A DNA stretch of 64,000 nucleotides from the NCBI GenBank assembly GCA_003550325.1, contig QKWP01000111.1, positions 301,309-365,308 of the forward strand, written 5' to 3'. The stretch comes from Gigaspora rosea. Taxonomy: Eukaryota; Glomeromycota; Glomeromycetes; Diversisporales; Gigasporaceae. Below the pieces are notes generated by a model that saw only the letters and a list, made by a program, of their open reading frames with translations, was not told the DNA's origin and did not search any database. The position numbers and the translations under genes were made by a program. Below, in pieces: positions 45,853-56,616 of the stretch (positions within the stretch are counted from its first letter, which is position 1; each line of letters opens with the position of its first letter).

Positions 45853-45975
45853 TACGATTTCTCGCGCTCTAGTGATCGGGTTTGTGTGATTTTGGTGACA
45901 TTCGACTCGTCTCATTGAGACGAGTCGAACGGTACCAAAATCACACAAATCCGATCACTGAAACACGAAATATCA
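45853..45975. repeat. 123-base palindrome, second of a pair
   Basis: Same design and apex (gactcgtctcattgagacgagtc) as the preceding palindrome, about 183 bases further on and about 80 percent alike. Each is preceded by ttgacgca-tta, so the pair arose by tandem duplication of a segment containing a palindrome. Confidence 0.85.
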
Positions 45976-46391
45976 CTATTTATTTGATCTGCATTGATTT
46001 GCATTGATTTTCTCACTTGGCAAAAATAGTCGCGACACATTAAATTAGCTTTTCAAACCAAACGAACTGATATTAATATATTTGTCAAAGTAATTCAATC
46101 AAAAATCCTTTTAAAATTGTATCGATTGAACCATTTTTTGTTTAATAAGTATGTATTCATGTTTAAATGGCACTAAATTTCGCGACCATACCCAAAAAAA
46201 AAAAAAAAAAATAAAAAAACACGAAATTTGATCGATTGTAAATATTTACAGATAAAATTATGTACCGCTATATTGAAATCTCAAAACCCTTCTTTAATTG
46301 AATAAAACTATTCTACTTAATAGCAGTAAAAAATTAAACCGCGATTGAAGCGAAGAGTAACAATTTATTACAAAAAATTTTTAATAAAATA

Positions 46392-48349
46392 ATGGGATAC
46401 AGTGATTATAATACCAGAAGTAATGCTATTAGTAATGCCCTTAAGGCAATAAAGGATGCATCAAATGATCCCAAAGTTCCCAAAGTTCCCAGTGTCAGAA
46501 GTATTGCGCGAGATTATGATCTTTCTGAAGCTACTCTTAGACGTGCCATCAAAAATGATGGTCCTCCCACTTGTCCCAGCCATGCTAAAATTTTAACAAC
46601 CCACGAAGAAGAACAGCTTGTGGGCTACTGCTTGAACATGCAGAAGCTCGGCTTTGGGTTGACAAGGTCTGGTGTAAACCAGTGTGTGATTGATATTGTT
46701 CGTCAGGACGGGCGACCCAATCCTTTTAGTGAAAAAGGGCCAGGACAAAAATGGTGGCAACGCTTCATGAGGGATCATCCTGAACTTTCATTCCATGTCC
46801 CACAAGCCCTAAATGAGGCTCACGTGCAAAAAGTGAACCCTATAATTGTTAGGATCATTTCGATAAACTCCAAAAAATCATCCAAGAGTATTCACTTACC
46901 GCAGATCGAATTTGGAACATGGTCCTTCTTTTGTCTTTATTTTATTTTATCTTTTTATTTTTTTTTTATTTTTTTTTATTCTTTTTTTTTTTGTTTTATT
47001 TTATTTATTTTTTCCTAGGATGAAACGGGATTTATAATTGAACCTAGAGTTCAAAAAGTTATAGCCAAAAAGGGAGCACGCCAAGTTCATCAGGTTTCGT
47101 ATAGCAGCTCCCACGAGCATATTTCTGTATGCCCAACCATTTCAGCCGCTGGGACATATATCCCACCATTGTTCATATTCAAGGGAAAACGAATGATCCC
47201 AGGTCTTCTAAGTGGAGCCCCTGCAGGTTCTGTTATGGGATTCACTGAGACAGGATACATGCGAGAAAGCCTGTTTCAGAAATATATCAAGCATTTTAAT
47301 AGTTCTGTCCCGCCCGTACGTCCTGTGTTGCTAATATTAGATGGCCATAAAAGTCATGTCAATTACACTAGTGTTAATTTTTGCTATGAGAACGATATCC
47401 TTCTTTATACCCTTCCCCTCATACTACTCACGTGTTACAGCCAGCTGAATTACCGTTTGCTACATTAAAAAAGTCCTATGATAAAGAGTGTGAAAAGCTT
47501 CGAATTAGTAGCAATTGTAAACATGTAACGAAGTATACATTTGCTAAAGTGTTGGGGCTATCCTATATTGCGACTTATACGCCCACAGCAATATGCAATG
47601 CATTCAAAACTACGGGAATTTGGCCATTCAACCCTAGTGCAATTGGCCCTGACCGTCTAGATCCCTCATTAGCAACAGAACGTACCTATATTCCTGAACA
47701 GCAACCTTCTTCCTCTTCTTCTTCTTTCTCTTTACCTTCTTCTTCTTTACCTTATTCCTCATCACCACAACCGTCTTCTTCACAATCGTCGTTATCTTCA
47801 CAATCGTTGTCTTCATCACAATAATCATAAAGATCGTCTTCTTCGAAGCTAGTTCAATGTCATACATGCCTTACCAAGGCTAATCCTACAAAAAAAGAGC
47901 TAATGTCGGAACTTAAGTTGCTAAATGAAAGAGTTGAACAACTAGAAGAAGAGGTTGAGACCCTTAAAAACCCTGGTACAAGCCCTTTGCGACTAATACT
48001 TAAATACCCTTTGCCTCGTAATTCACAAGCCGAAGATTCAGAAATTGGGAAAGAGCAAGCTGACTTCAAACCTCCAAAATGGAAAAAGAGAAAAACAATG
48101 CCTTTCACCCAGCTTGTAACAAATGAAAGATCGTTGGAACAATTAAGGGAAGCAGAGGAGAAGGCAGAAGAGATTGCCAACGAGAAACAATGTAAAAAAG
48201 AAATGGCAATCCAAAAACGGACAGCACATGGGGCCGAAAAGGCGCAGAAGGAGGAAGCCTGGAGGCAAAAAAAGAAAAATGCGGAACACATAAGGGCAGA
48301 AAAACAACGTATTAAGAATTTAAAGCAACTTGGGAAAGATAAAATGTAA
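46392..48349 (+). pseudogene. pogo/Tigger-type transposase, disrupted
   Basis: Exon 1 is 46392-46921, with a Psq-type helix-turn-helix (VRSIARDYDLSEATLRRAI) and a CENP-B-like segment (GVNQCVIDIV.. WWQRFMRDHP). A T-rich intron at 46922-47018 (gtcctt..cctag) splits NM from DETGF. Exon 2, 47019-48349, carries the DDE nuclease: D in DETGF, D in LILDGHKSH, third acid probably E in LQPAE where pogo elements usually have D. The C-terminus has a Ser-rich linker, a CHTC motif and a long Lys/Glu coiled coil. Two 1-base deletions (about 46855 and 47415) and two in-frame stops (TAATCATAA at 47822-47830) disable it; exon lengths sum to 1861, exactly two short of a multiple of three. In its intact form it would cut and paste the element at TA sites. 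Confidence 0.9.
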
Positions 48350-48599
48350 AATTACTCCCTTTTATTGTAGTTGCGTCAAATTAGGGCGATCTCTAGATAA
48401 TCTCGATTTTGAAAAGCCCACATACTAAAATAGGAAAAAAATTTTTTTTTTGCATTAAAAAAAAATTTTTTTAAATAAACGCTTTTTTTAAGTTGAAAAT
48501 ATACAAATTTAGCAAAAACTTGCTCGTTATTATACTAATTCTATAACGACTTGCTATTGATAAAATTAGCTGCGTCAAATTAGACATTCTTACCTTAGT

Positions 48600-49330
48600 A
48601 GTTATGAATATTTTTTTTATTTAATTTACTCTATATTCAATATTGATTGAGAAATTTTTTTTATTTAATAAATTCGATTTACTCTATTCAATATTGATCG
48701 AGAAATTTTTTTTTATAGGTAGCAAATTAATGAATTAAAAATACCAGTAATTTAAATTAATAAACGTTATTCTTACATCTTTGAAACAAAACCAAATATA
48801 GCAGATCATTTTAATCTTTATAACACGTAAAATTAGACCCGAATATATAGAATATTGTAAAAATAGCACACACTGTTCAATAGGTCCATAATGATAGATT
48901 AAAGGCTTAAATTTTTTCACCCATATCAATACAAAAAAATGGTTTATTATAGAATATTCCCGAAATTTTTAGCGAATGCCTAAAATATAGATTTTTGTCA
49001 TTCTGATATAATAAAATGGTAGTAAATACTGAGCTTAATCTGTATTATACTGCATAATGTTGCATTATTGGTATTGTATAGAGAATATGCTTATATATCA
49101 GATATCATGGACTATAATTATGGGATTACAGTCCAGAGATTTTTCTTGACATAAATTATAATGATGCTTCTTATTTGTGCAGTTAATATCAGGGAATGTA
49201 TGTACGTACGTACGTGGTGAAAGGCAAGATCAAACTTCCCGAATTTTACTGCAGAAATCGGTGGTATCTCTTTGACACGAATCTATTGTAGTGACTCTAA
49301 ATAACTTGATCATTTGTGTAAAATCTAAAT
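48600..49330. other. AT-rich; carries a diverged copy of the 41.76-43.2 kb sequence
   Basis: 48785-48850 matches 41765-41825 and 48921-49060 matches the 97-base repeat unit and following sequence (42961-43200). So a block including the region before the Sel1 remnant has been duplicated on both sides of the pogo element. 49199-49215 is a short (acgt) run. Confidence 0.6.
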
Positions 49331-49397
49331 TACTGACGCTGATTGGCTGAAAATCAGGTTTTAACCCGATACAAATGCACGCCTGTCGATCAGGCGT
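49331..49397 (+). promoter_or_regulatory. Conserved upstream module of copy C
   Basis: tgacgctgattggc (inverted CCAAT, 49334-49347) and acgcctgtcgatcaggcgt (dyad, 49379-49397), the latter ending 12 bases before the ATG. The TATA-like element is changed to ttttaaccc, in line with loss of function of this copy. Confidence 0.55.
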
Positions 49398-49409
49398 TTT
49401 TCGTACCAA

Positions 49410-50845
49410 ATGTTGACATTTTATGACAAACTTTCGCAAGATTTTACCAAACTTCTTGAAAGTGAAATAATTATGATACAATTATCGAAGTTGGTGAACA
49501 ACCAGATACTCAACTTTTCAAGGTACATTCTGCAATCTTATATCAACGCTCTTCTTACTTTCAATTAAATTGCCCAATATTTCTGTTAAAACATTTAATA
49601 TTGGTATTATGTAAGTTCTTTGATTTTACGATAATTATAAAAATTTTACTATAAGTAATAGAATTAACAGTTTTGTATTTTAAATTAATTTCTTAAATCC
49701 TGTAGATATATTTATGGCGATGTAGTCTCTTTAGAGATCCTTGAAACTTCTGTCAGAAAATTTAATTTTTCGAATCCTTTGATCGTCTTGACGTTCTCCT
49801 TATTGGAGATAATGCAATTTGGCTTCGATTAAAATTTTCTTACATTTGTCAGATTAGTTTTCAAAATGAAAATTTCAAAACTTTGCAACAATTTTGTAAT
49901 GAAATTATTATTTATTAAACACTCAAATTTAATTTTCGATTCTGATGACTTTACCACTCTTTAAAAAAAATACCGGTACATTGATTTCTCTCTTAAAACA
50001 TGACGAATTACAATTGGATGAAACTGTAATTTGGGATAAAGTTATTTTGTGAGGAAAAGCGCAAATTCCAAATTTACCTTCTGATTATGAGCAATGGAAT
50101 AAGAAAATTTCAAATCCTTAAAAATTATTCTTCATAATTGTTTATCTCATATTATGTATTTGCAAATTCCTGCTGATGAAGTCTTAAAAAAAATACGTTT
50201 TTATAAAAAAATTCTTGAAAAAATTTGTGATATGATATTTTTACAAAACTTGTATCTCCAAATGATCCTATTAGTTCTACAATTTTACCTACTCGCAAAA
50301 AACTGTCAACTCAACTTCCTTATCGAAAATCAATATCTATACCTTCTTCCATAATTAATTAAGAACATGTCGAAATTTCTTCCAGGATTGATCGACGTTC
50401 AGCAACTTATGACTTAACAGAAATTCCATATGAGTTTAAACTGTTACTTAGAGGTAGTAGAGATGGGTTCAAAACCGAAATTTTTCATAAATTGTGTGTT
50501 AATATATCTTGATTAACAGTTGTTATAAAAGTTGAAAATTTAAATGAAATACTTGGTAGATATAATTCTCTTGGCTGGAAATCTACAAATAGCCGATATA
50601 CAGTGGCACCTGGTGACTTTATTTTTCTTTAAAATGAGAATATGAAAGAATTTATTCTTGGTCAATTTATTATGGTCAAAGTTATGAACCATATTTTTAT
50701 TGGTTTGGACATTTTGATCCCGATTGTCCTAACAAATGGTATTATCAAGGCAATGACAATACTTAATCATAACTGCGGCAGATAATACATTTTCAATAAA
50801 TGATTATGAAGTATTTCAAATATGCAAAAATGCAAATAAAAATGT
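49410..50845 (+). pseudogene. BTB-BACK-TLDc pseudogene, copy C
   Basis: Begins with the same ATG and MLTFYDKLSQDFTKLLES as copies B and D, then loses one base at about 49465. About 45 bases of the BTB domain are deleted near 49565. The intron can still be recognised (gtaagttctttg.. cctgtag, acceptor at 49703-49705). Exon 2 is broken by frameshifts and stops, for example a Trp codon changed to TGA at 50050-50052 in the BACK region and a TGA in the TLDc region (atatcttgatt, about 50506). The TLDc end (GDYEVFQI-like) is still recognisable at 50800-50835. It is the first and most decayed unit of a direct array with copies D and E. Function is lost. Confidence 0.9.
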
Positions 50846-50859
50846 AGTATAACTAGGTA

Positions 50860-51420
50860 AGTTGGAGCCATTAAAAGTACGGATACGTATCATATAGCTC
50901 TTCAAAAATTAAAAGAATTAACTATTATTTCATAATAAAAATTTTATATAATAATTAAATCCACTCCCTATTCGAAACATTCTCTAAAATTTTAAATCTT
51001 GTTATAGATAGAATACTATATCCAATCATATTCATTAATCGATTATAGTCCGTGTTCTGCCCTTATATTGTGGGAAAAGGTTGAATTTTACTGCATAGCA
51101 ATACTAAAAAAAACCTTCTATGGTTCTAGAAGCCTACAATAGACATGTTTCAATTTTTAAATCACTGTAACTTTTATACAAGAGTTTTTTTTTAAAAAAA
51201 CTGACCAGTAATTTTATAAAACATTATTCAAAAATATTTTTTGAAAAATTTTTGTATAAAAAGTTGATGTGTATTAAAGATAAATAATTACTATATGCTT
51301 CAATTTTAAATGATCTTAAAGTGTCATAGCTTTTATAAAAATCAAAAATTACAATCTGACCGGTAGTAAGCTCTACAAAATTGCCAAATATTTTTTAAAA
51401 ATATTACTTATAAAAAGTTG
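50860..51420. repeat. 3' flank of copy C with a two-copy direct repeat
   Basis: The first part matches the 3' flanks of other copies (cttatattgtggga.., tttactgcatagcaatacta). 51145-51430 holds two diverged copies of a segment about 150 bases long (ttcaatttttaaatcactg.. ataaaaagttgatgtg, then ttcaattttaaatgatctt.. ataaaaagttgatacg). Confidence 0.6.
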
Positions 51421-51424
51421 ATAC

Positions 51425-52850
51425 GTTTTTTTAAGCTATACTATTTATTGTCTAGTATAGGCTTCCAGCGCCATATCTGTAAAAAAATTCTAAAAGTAAT
51501 ACATCAAAATTATTATGCTTTAAAATTGGGAAGTTTGTATTTCTGGTTGTAAAATAATTAGTGTCCTTTTATACCAGGACTTAATTAACGCGATAAATTA
51601 AATAATTAAAGATATATCATATTTGTTTTATTAGCATCATATAAATCAGGCACTCTAATTCCGTTTTTTTTCATGATTCTTTTCCGAGATAGAAACAATG
51701 AATAGTGTTATTGAATAATTTAATACTGTAATGTATGCAGAAAAACTAGTGCTAAATGAATTTACCTAAACTGAAAATTATTTTCATAAACATTTCTTGC
51801 GTAGGGTTCAAAATGGATTAAAAATCTCTACCGAGACCCGTTGGATCAAACAATTTCATAAACAATTACCTAAATTGAAACCTGATACCTGATTAAAATT
51901 GGTCATCCGATTCTACCACCTGAAGCAAAAATTATTCACTGAAACTAAAAGAGGATCATATAAACTATAAATTCAAAACATATCTGCATTATGAATTTTA
52001 CATAAACCAAATATCATAAAACATTTATATTTAGTCTTTCAGGTAATATCTCAAAAGTTTGTTCGCCATAGTTGTATTCGATGGACCATTAATCACTTTT
52101 GTGCCTCACGTAATGGCCCATAAAAAATCTATCATTTACCCGAGTAAAGCATTATTTTCATATTTCTGTACATTTTTTGATAACCGAATCAACATAGGCC
52201 GAATGAAAACTTATCTATTCATTCTTTAGCAATTTTTTCAGATATCCGGAATATATGAAAATGGCTGTAAATTCAACCCATAACAATGCGGACCACTCGA
52301 TTAGTAAAACGTTTTGATCAAACTGATTTACTTAGGCCTGATCTGGCTGACTAAAATTTCGGGTCAGGGACATTGTTACTCGGATGGCTGGTTAGTTCTC
52401 ACAACGATAATAGGACTTTCGTATGATTTGCTGTTTATGTCTATTTATCTTAGATTAATTATACAGTTTAAAGCGCTTTTTTTTTTCTTTTTTTTTTTAA
52501 AAAACAAATATATATATATATATACCCACAAAGAATAAACAAGTATATAAATTAAAAGAAAAGGCTGCCTCAAAGATTAAAAGCCATATAAAATTTGTAA
52601 AAGTTTTATTAGGGTTGTAGCACTCCACTATTAAAAATAATAAAAACATTTTTAGTTTTAGAGAAGTTAACATAATAAAGTCTTCTTAAAAATAGTATTA
52701 CTATGACAACTTCTCTAAAATCAAAAATAACTTTGATTAATTTTGATAAAACTTCTCTACTTCTTGTTTATATTTAGTTTTCTTTTTTTTTTAAATAGAC
52801 TTAAACAGCCAATCATACGAAAGTCTTCTTATGGGTTTAGATACCTACTA
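51425..52850. repeat. Intergenic block of the BTB-TLDc array, copy 1
   Basis: Shares long stretches with 53025-53900, 58050-59225 and 62535-63300: for example cttaattaacgcgataa, ataaacatttcttgcgtagg, gaaactaaaagaggatca and gcctcacgtaatggc. The part at 52540-52760 (actccactattaaaaataat) recurs at 58860-59100. No open frame is conserved, so it is repeated flank rather than a gene. Confidence 0.8.
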
Positions 52851-53024
52851 TTTCTAAAGTAAGAATTTATTAACGTTGACATTGACACTTTTCTTACGGC
52901 AGATCAAACATCTACCCCATTATCACCATAAAAAATTCTCCCACGTAATCAGTATAAAATTCTTTCAAGTTAGTTTGGATTTGGGTGAGTCCCAGTTAAG
53001 GTTTGGTTTTAAGTTATTATATCA

Positions 53025-53900
53025 ATTATTGTCTATTATATGTTTCTAACACCATATTTAGTAAAAAAAAATTCTAAAAGTTATGCATAAAAGTTATTTT
53101 GTGTTATGCTTTAAAATTTATCAAGTACTGTATTTCTAATTGTTTAATAATTAGTGTCCTTTATACTCGGACTTAATTAGCGCGGTAAAATTAAATCATT
53201 AAAGATATATATCATATTTGTTTTATCAGCATAATATAAATCAGGCACTCTAATTACGTTTTTTTTTCATGAATCTTTTCTATTGTAATAGAAACAATGA
53301 ATAGTATTATTGAATAATTTTAATAATGTAATGTATGCAGAAAAAAATATTGCTAAATGAATTTACCTAAATATTGAATGTTTCATAACCGAAATTATTT
53401 TCATAAACATTTCTTGCGTAGGATTCCAAAATGGATTAAAAATCTCTACCTGCTACCCATTGGATCAATCACTTTCATTAACAGTGTATCCAAAATTGAA
53501 ACCCTATATTTCATTAAAATTAGTCATCCGCTTCTATCACCTGAAGTAAATATTATTCAATGAAACTAAAAGAGGATCAGATGAACTATGAAATTCAACA
53601 TAAACATACCTGCATTATGAATTTTACATAAGCCAAAAATCATAAAACATATTTCATTTTGTCCTTCGGGTAAGATCTTAAAAGTTTGTTCGCAAGTTGC
53701 ATTCTATGCCATTAATCACTTTTGAGCCTCACGTAATGGCTCATAAAAATCTATCATTTACCCGAGTAAAGCATCTATTTTCATAGGGATAGTAGATAAA
53801 TTTTTGATAACTGAATCAACATAAGCTGAATGTGAACTTATCTATTCATTCGTTGTCAATTTTTCCAGATGTCCAGAATATATGAAAATGGCTGTAAAAT
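53025..53900. repeat. Intergenic block of the BTB-TLDc array, copy 2
   Basis: Aligns with 51440-52260 over its whole length, about 85-90 percent alike by eye. The plus-strand open frame inside it (53378-53563) is interrupted in the other copies and so is unlikely to be coding. Confidence 0.8.
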
Positions 53901-54160
53901 TCTAACCCCAAAATTTATACGTCAGAGTGCATGGAATCGTGGTCAGTTGGATCGGAATTGATCAATTTTGCCCCAAGATCATAAAAAATTTTACTAATGA
54001 AATCGTATCCATTCATTAAGTAAAAATGCCCAGATGATAATTTTGCTAAAGAATCTGCTAACAACTAGGGCTAAAAGCCGACCTATATCCGACACATCCG
54101 ACCCGGAAATTTGGGAATAGCCCTGTAAAAATCATGGAGATCGTGTAAATCTACATAGCT

Positions 54161-54213
54161 GACGCTGATTGGCTGTGCATCAAATTATAAACCCACGCCT
54201 GTCGATCAGGCGT
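54161..54213 (+). promoter_or_regulatory. Conserved upstream module of copy D
   Basis: gacgctgattggc (inverted CCAAT), aaattataaacc (TATA-like) and acgcctgtcgatcaggcgt (dyad, 54195-54213). The dyad ends 22 bases before the ATG at 54236. Confidence 0.6.
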
Positions 54214-54235
54214 TACGTACCCTTTGTATTTCCAA

Positions 54236-55765
54236 ATGTTGACATTTTATGACAAACTTTCGCAAGATTTTACCAAACTTCTTGAAAGTGAATATAATTA
54301 TGATACAATTATCGAAGTTGGTAAACAACCAGATACTCAACTTTTCAAGGTTCATTCTGCAATCTTATATCAACGCTCTTCTTACTTTCAAAAGAAATTA
54401 GCCAATACTATTAAAGGAAATAATATCTTTAATATTAAATTGCCCAATATTTCTGTTAAAACATTTAATAATATTATTAAGTAAGTTCTTTGATTTTATG
54501 ACAATTATAAAAATTTTACTATAAGTAATAGAAATTAATAGTTTTGTATTTTAATTAATTTGTTATATCCTGTAGATATATTTATGGCGGTGTAGTCTCT
54601 TTAGAGAACCTTGAAACTTCTGACATACTTGATCTTTTGATCACTTTCAATGAATTTAATTTTTCAGAATCCACTGATCGTCTTCAAACTCTCCTTATTG
54701 AGGATAATGCATCTTGGTTTCGATTAAATTTTTCTCACATTTATCAGATTAGTTTTCAAAATGAAAATTTCAAAGCTTTACAACAATTTTGTAATGAAAT
54801 TATTATTAAACACCCAAATTTGGTTTTTGATTCTGATGATTTCACTACTCTTCAAGAGAATGCATTGATTTCTCTCTTAAAACATGACGAATTACAAAAT
54901 GGATGAATCTGTAATTTGGGATAAAGTTATTTTGTGGGGAAAAGCGCAAACTCCAAATTTACCTTCTGATTATGAGCAATGGAATAAGGAAAATTTCAAA
55001 TCTTTAAAAATTACTCTTAAAAACTGTTTACCTCATATTAGGTATTTTCAAATTCCTGCTGATGAAGTTTTAGATAAAATACGACCTTATAAAAAAATTC
55101 TTGAAAAAAATTTGTGGGATGATATTATGGCAAAACTTGCATCTCCAAATAGGCCTGTTACATCTACAATTTTACTCCCTCGCAAAAAATTGACAACACA
55201 ACTTCCTTCTAGAAAATCAATATCTATACCTTCTTCCATAATTAATTTAGAACATGCAGTCGAAATTTCTTCCTGGATTGATCGCCATTCAACAACTTAT
55301 GACATTACAGAAATTCCATATGAGTTCAAACTGTTACTTAGAGGTAGTAGAGATGGGTTCGATGCCAAAACTTTTCATAAGCTATGTGACAATATACCTG
55401 GCTTAATAGTTGTTATAAAGGTTGAAAATTCCAATGAAATACTTGGTGGATATAATCCTCTTGGCTGGAACTCTACAAATAACGGATATACAGCGGCACC
55501 CGGTGGCTTTATTTTTTCTTTAAAAAATGCGAATATGAAAGAATCTATTCTTAGTCGTGTAAATGATCAAACAAGTGCAATTTATTATGGTCAAGATCAT
55601 GGTCCATATTTTCATGGTTTTGGACATTATGCTCCCAAACATGGCCCTAAAACATGGTTTTATAACAGATATAGCAGTACTTATCGACCGTCAATTTTAA
55701 ATGTAGACAATTTTTATTTTTTTATATATGATTATGAAGTATTTCAAATATGCAAAAATGTATAA
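54236..55765 (+). pseudogene. BTB-BACK-TLDc gene, copy D, with one 1-base frameshift
   Basis: Exon 1 is 54236-54480; phase-2 intron 54481-54575 (gtaagttctttg..cctgtag); exon 2 54576-55765. BTB (TIIEVGKQPDTQ, HSAILYQRSSYFQ), BACK-like (HPNLVFDSDDF, CLPHIRYFQI) and TLDc (LLLRGSRDGF, EILGGYNPLGW, ending DYEVFQICKNV) are all complete. The single defect is at about 54896-54900: the A run after the codons for DELQ is one base longer than in copies B and E, and the frame stops two codons later, while the downstream frame is open to the end. The exon sum (1435) is one more than a multiple of three. It is either a very recent pseudogene or a homopolymer error in an intact gene. Otherwise it is as described for copy B. 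Confidence 0.85.
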
Positions 55766-55769
55766 ATTT

Positions 55770-56610
55770 AACTACAAATAAATTTGTCATTCATAGTTTA
55801 TATGGATAAAAATGATAAAAATGTGTTAAAAGGACGAATATCAAGTTACCCTTTATAGTCCTTTGATCAATTACAGCATTAAACTAGTTATTCCAAAATA
55901 AAGTTTATATAATAAATTAGGCTCGTTTTTCTATATTCAATCTTATTTATTGATCAATTGTGATCTATGCCCTTAAGTTGTGGGAATAAAGGATTTTTAC
56001 TGCATAGTAGTACCAAAAAACCTATTTATTAAAAAAATTAAAAAAACAACACATACATTAAACCATTATATGCTTTAAAACTAAGCAATTTTTTTGTGTT
56101 TGATAATAAAATAATTAATGACTTTTATAACCACAGACTTAATTAGCGCAATAATATTAAAAAAATTACAGTGCATTATTTGTTCTATTCGGCACCATAT
56201 ATAACAAGAGCTTTAAGCATGTTTTTTCTCATGACTCTTTTCTAATATAATAAAAACTATAGATTTTTGATAAGATTTTATCTAATATAGCTGACATTTG
56301 CTATTTGGCACTAGGGAGTGACTAATTAAATGTACGGCAAATCAAAATTTATTATAAGGTTTATATAGTAATGTTTATTTGTCATACATGTAAATTGGTC
56401 GCATCTCCAAATGAGAGGCGCCAGCTATATTAGAATTAATCCGAAACAATAAATAATGCTATTGAAGAATTATAATATTGTAATCTGTGCAATAAAAAAA
56501 AGAATAGTGCTTAATAAATTTATTCCATGACCGAATTTATTTCTACAGACATGTCCTGTAATCATATTAATTATTGATAAATGATATCTTTCAAATAATC
56601 AGATAGATAA
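55770..56610. repeat. 3' flank of copy D
   Basis: Matches the 3' flanks of B (34150 down to 33640) and E (60860-61500): gtgttaaaaggacgaatat, ttatttattgatcaattgtgat, aggatttttactgcatagtag. It contains a foldback element at 56281-56434. No gene. Confidence 0.75.
56281..56434. mobile_element. Foldback MITE, about 154 bases (copy beside D)
   Basis: tctaatatagctgacatttg then ctatttggcact on the left; aatgagaggcgccagctata then ttaga on the right, as inverted arms. The same element is at 61291-61443 beside E, and one arm survives beside B. Confidence 0.7.
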
Positions 56611-56616
56611 TTAATA

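Larger units (their letters stand above)
45624..48595 (+). mobile_element. pogo-type (Tc1/mariner superfamily) transposon, 2972 bases, inactive
   Basis: TA flanks both ends (45622-45623 and 48596-48597). The left end aggtaggtattcctaaattg then atgcag is an imperfect inverted copy (about 30 bases) of the right end ctgcgtcaaattagac then attcttacct. Subterminal copies of ttgacgcagtta / ttgcgtcaaattagg occur inside both ends (45657 and 48371). It carries a disabled transposase (46392-48349) and, on its left side, two large palindromes. Confidence 0.82.

Noticed and set aside
47634..48291. Minus-strand open frames within the pogo element
   Set aside because: They mirror the low-complexity Ser-rich and Lys/Glu-rich end of the plus-strand transposase.
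53378..53563. Open frame in the intergenic block of the BTB-TLDc array
   Set aside because: The three paralogous blocks have stops and indels in this frame, so coding is not conserved.
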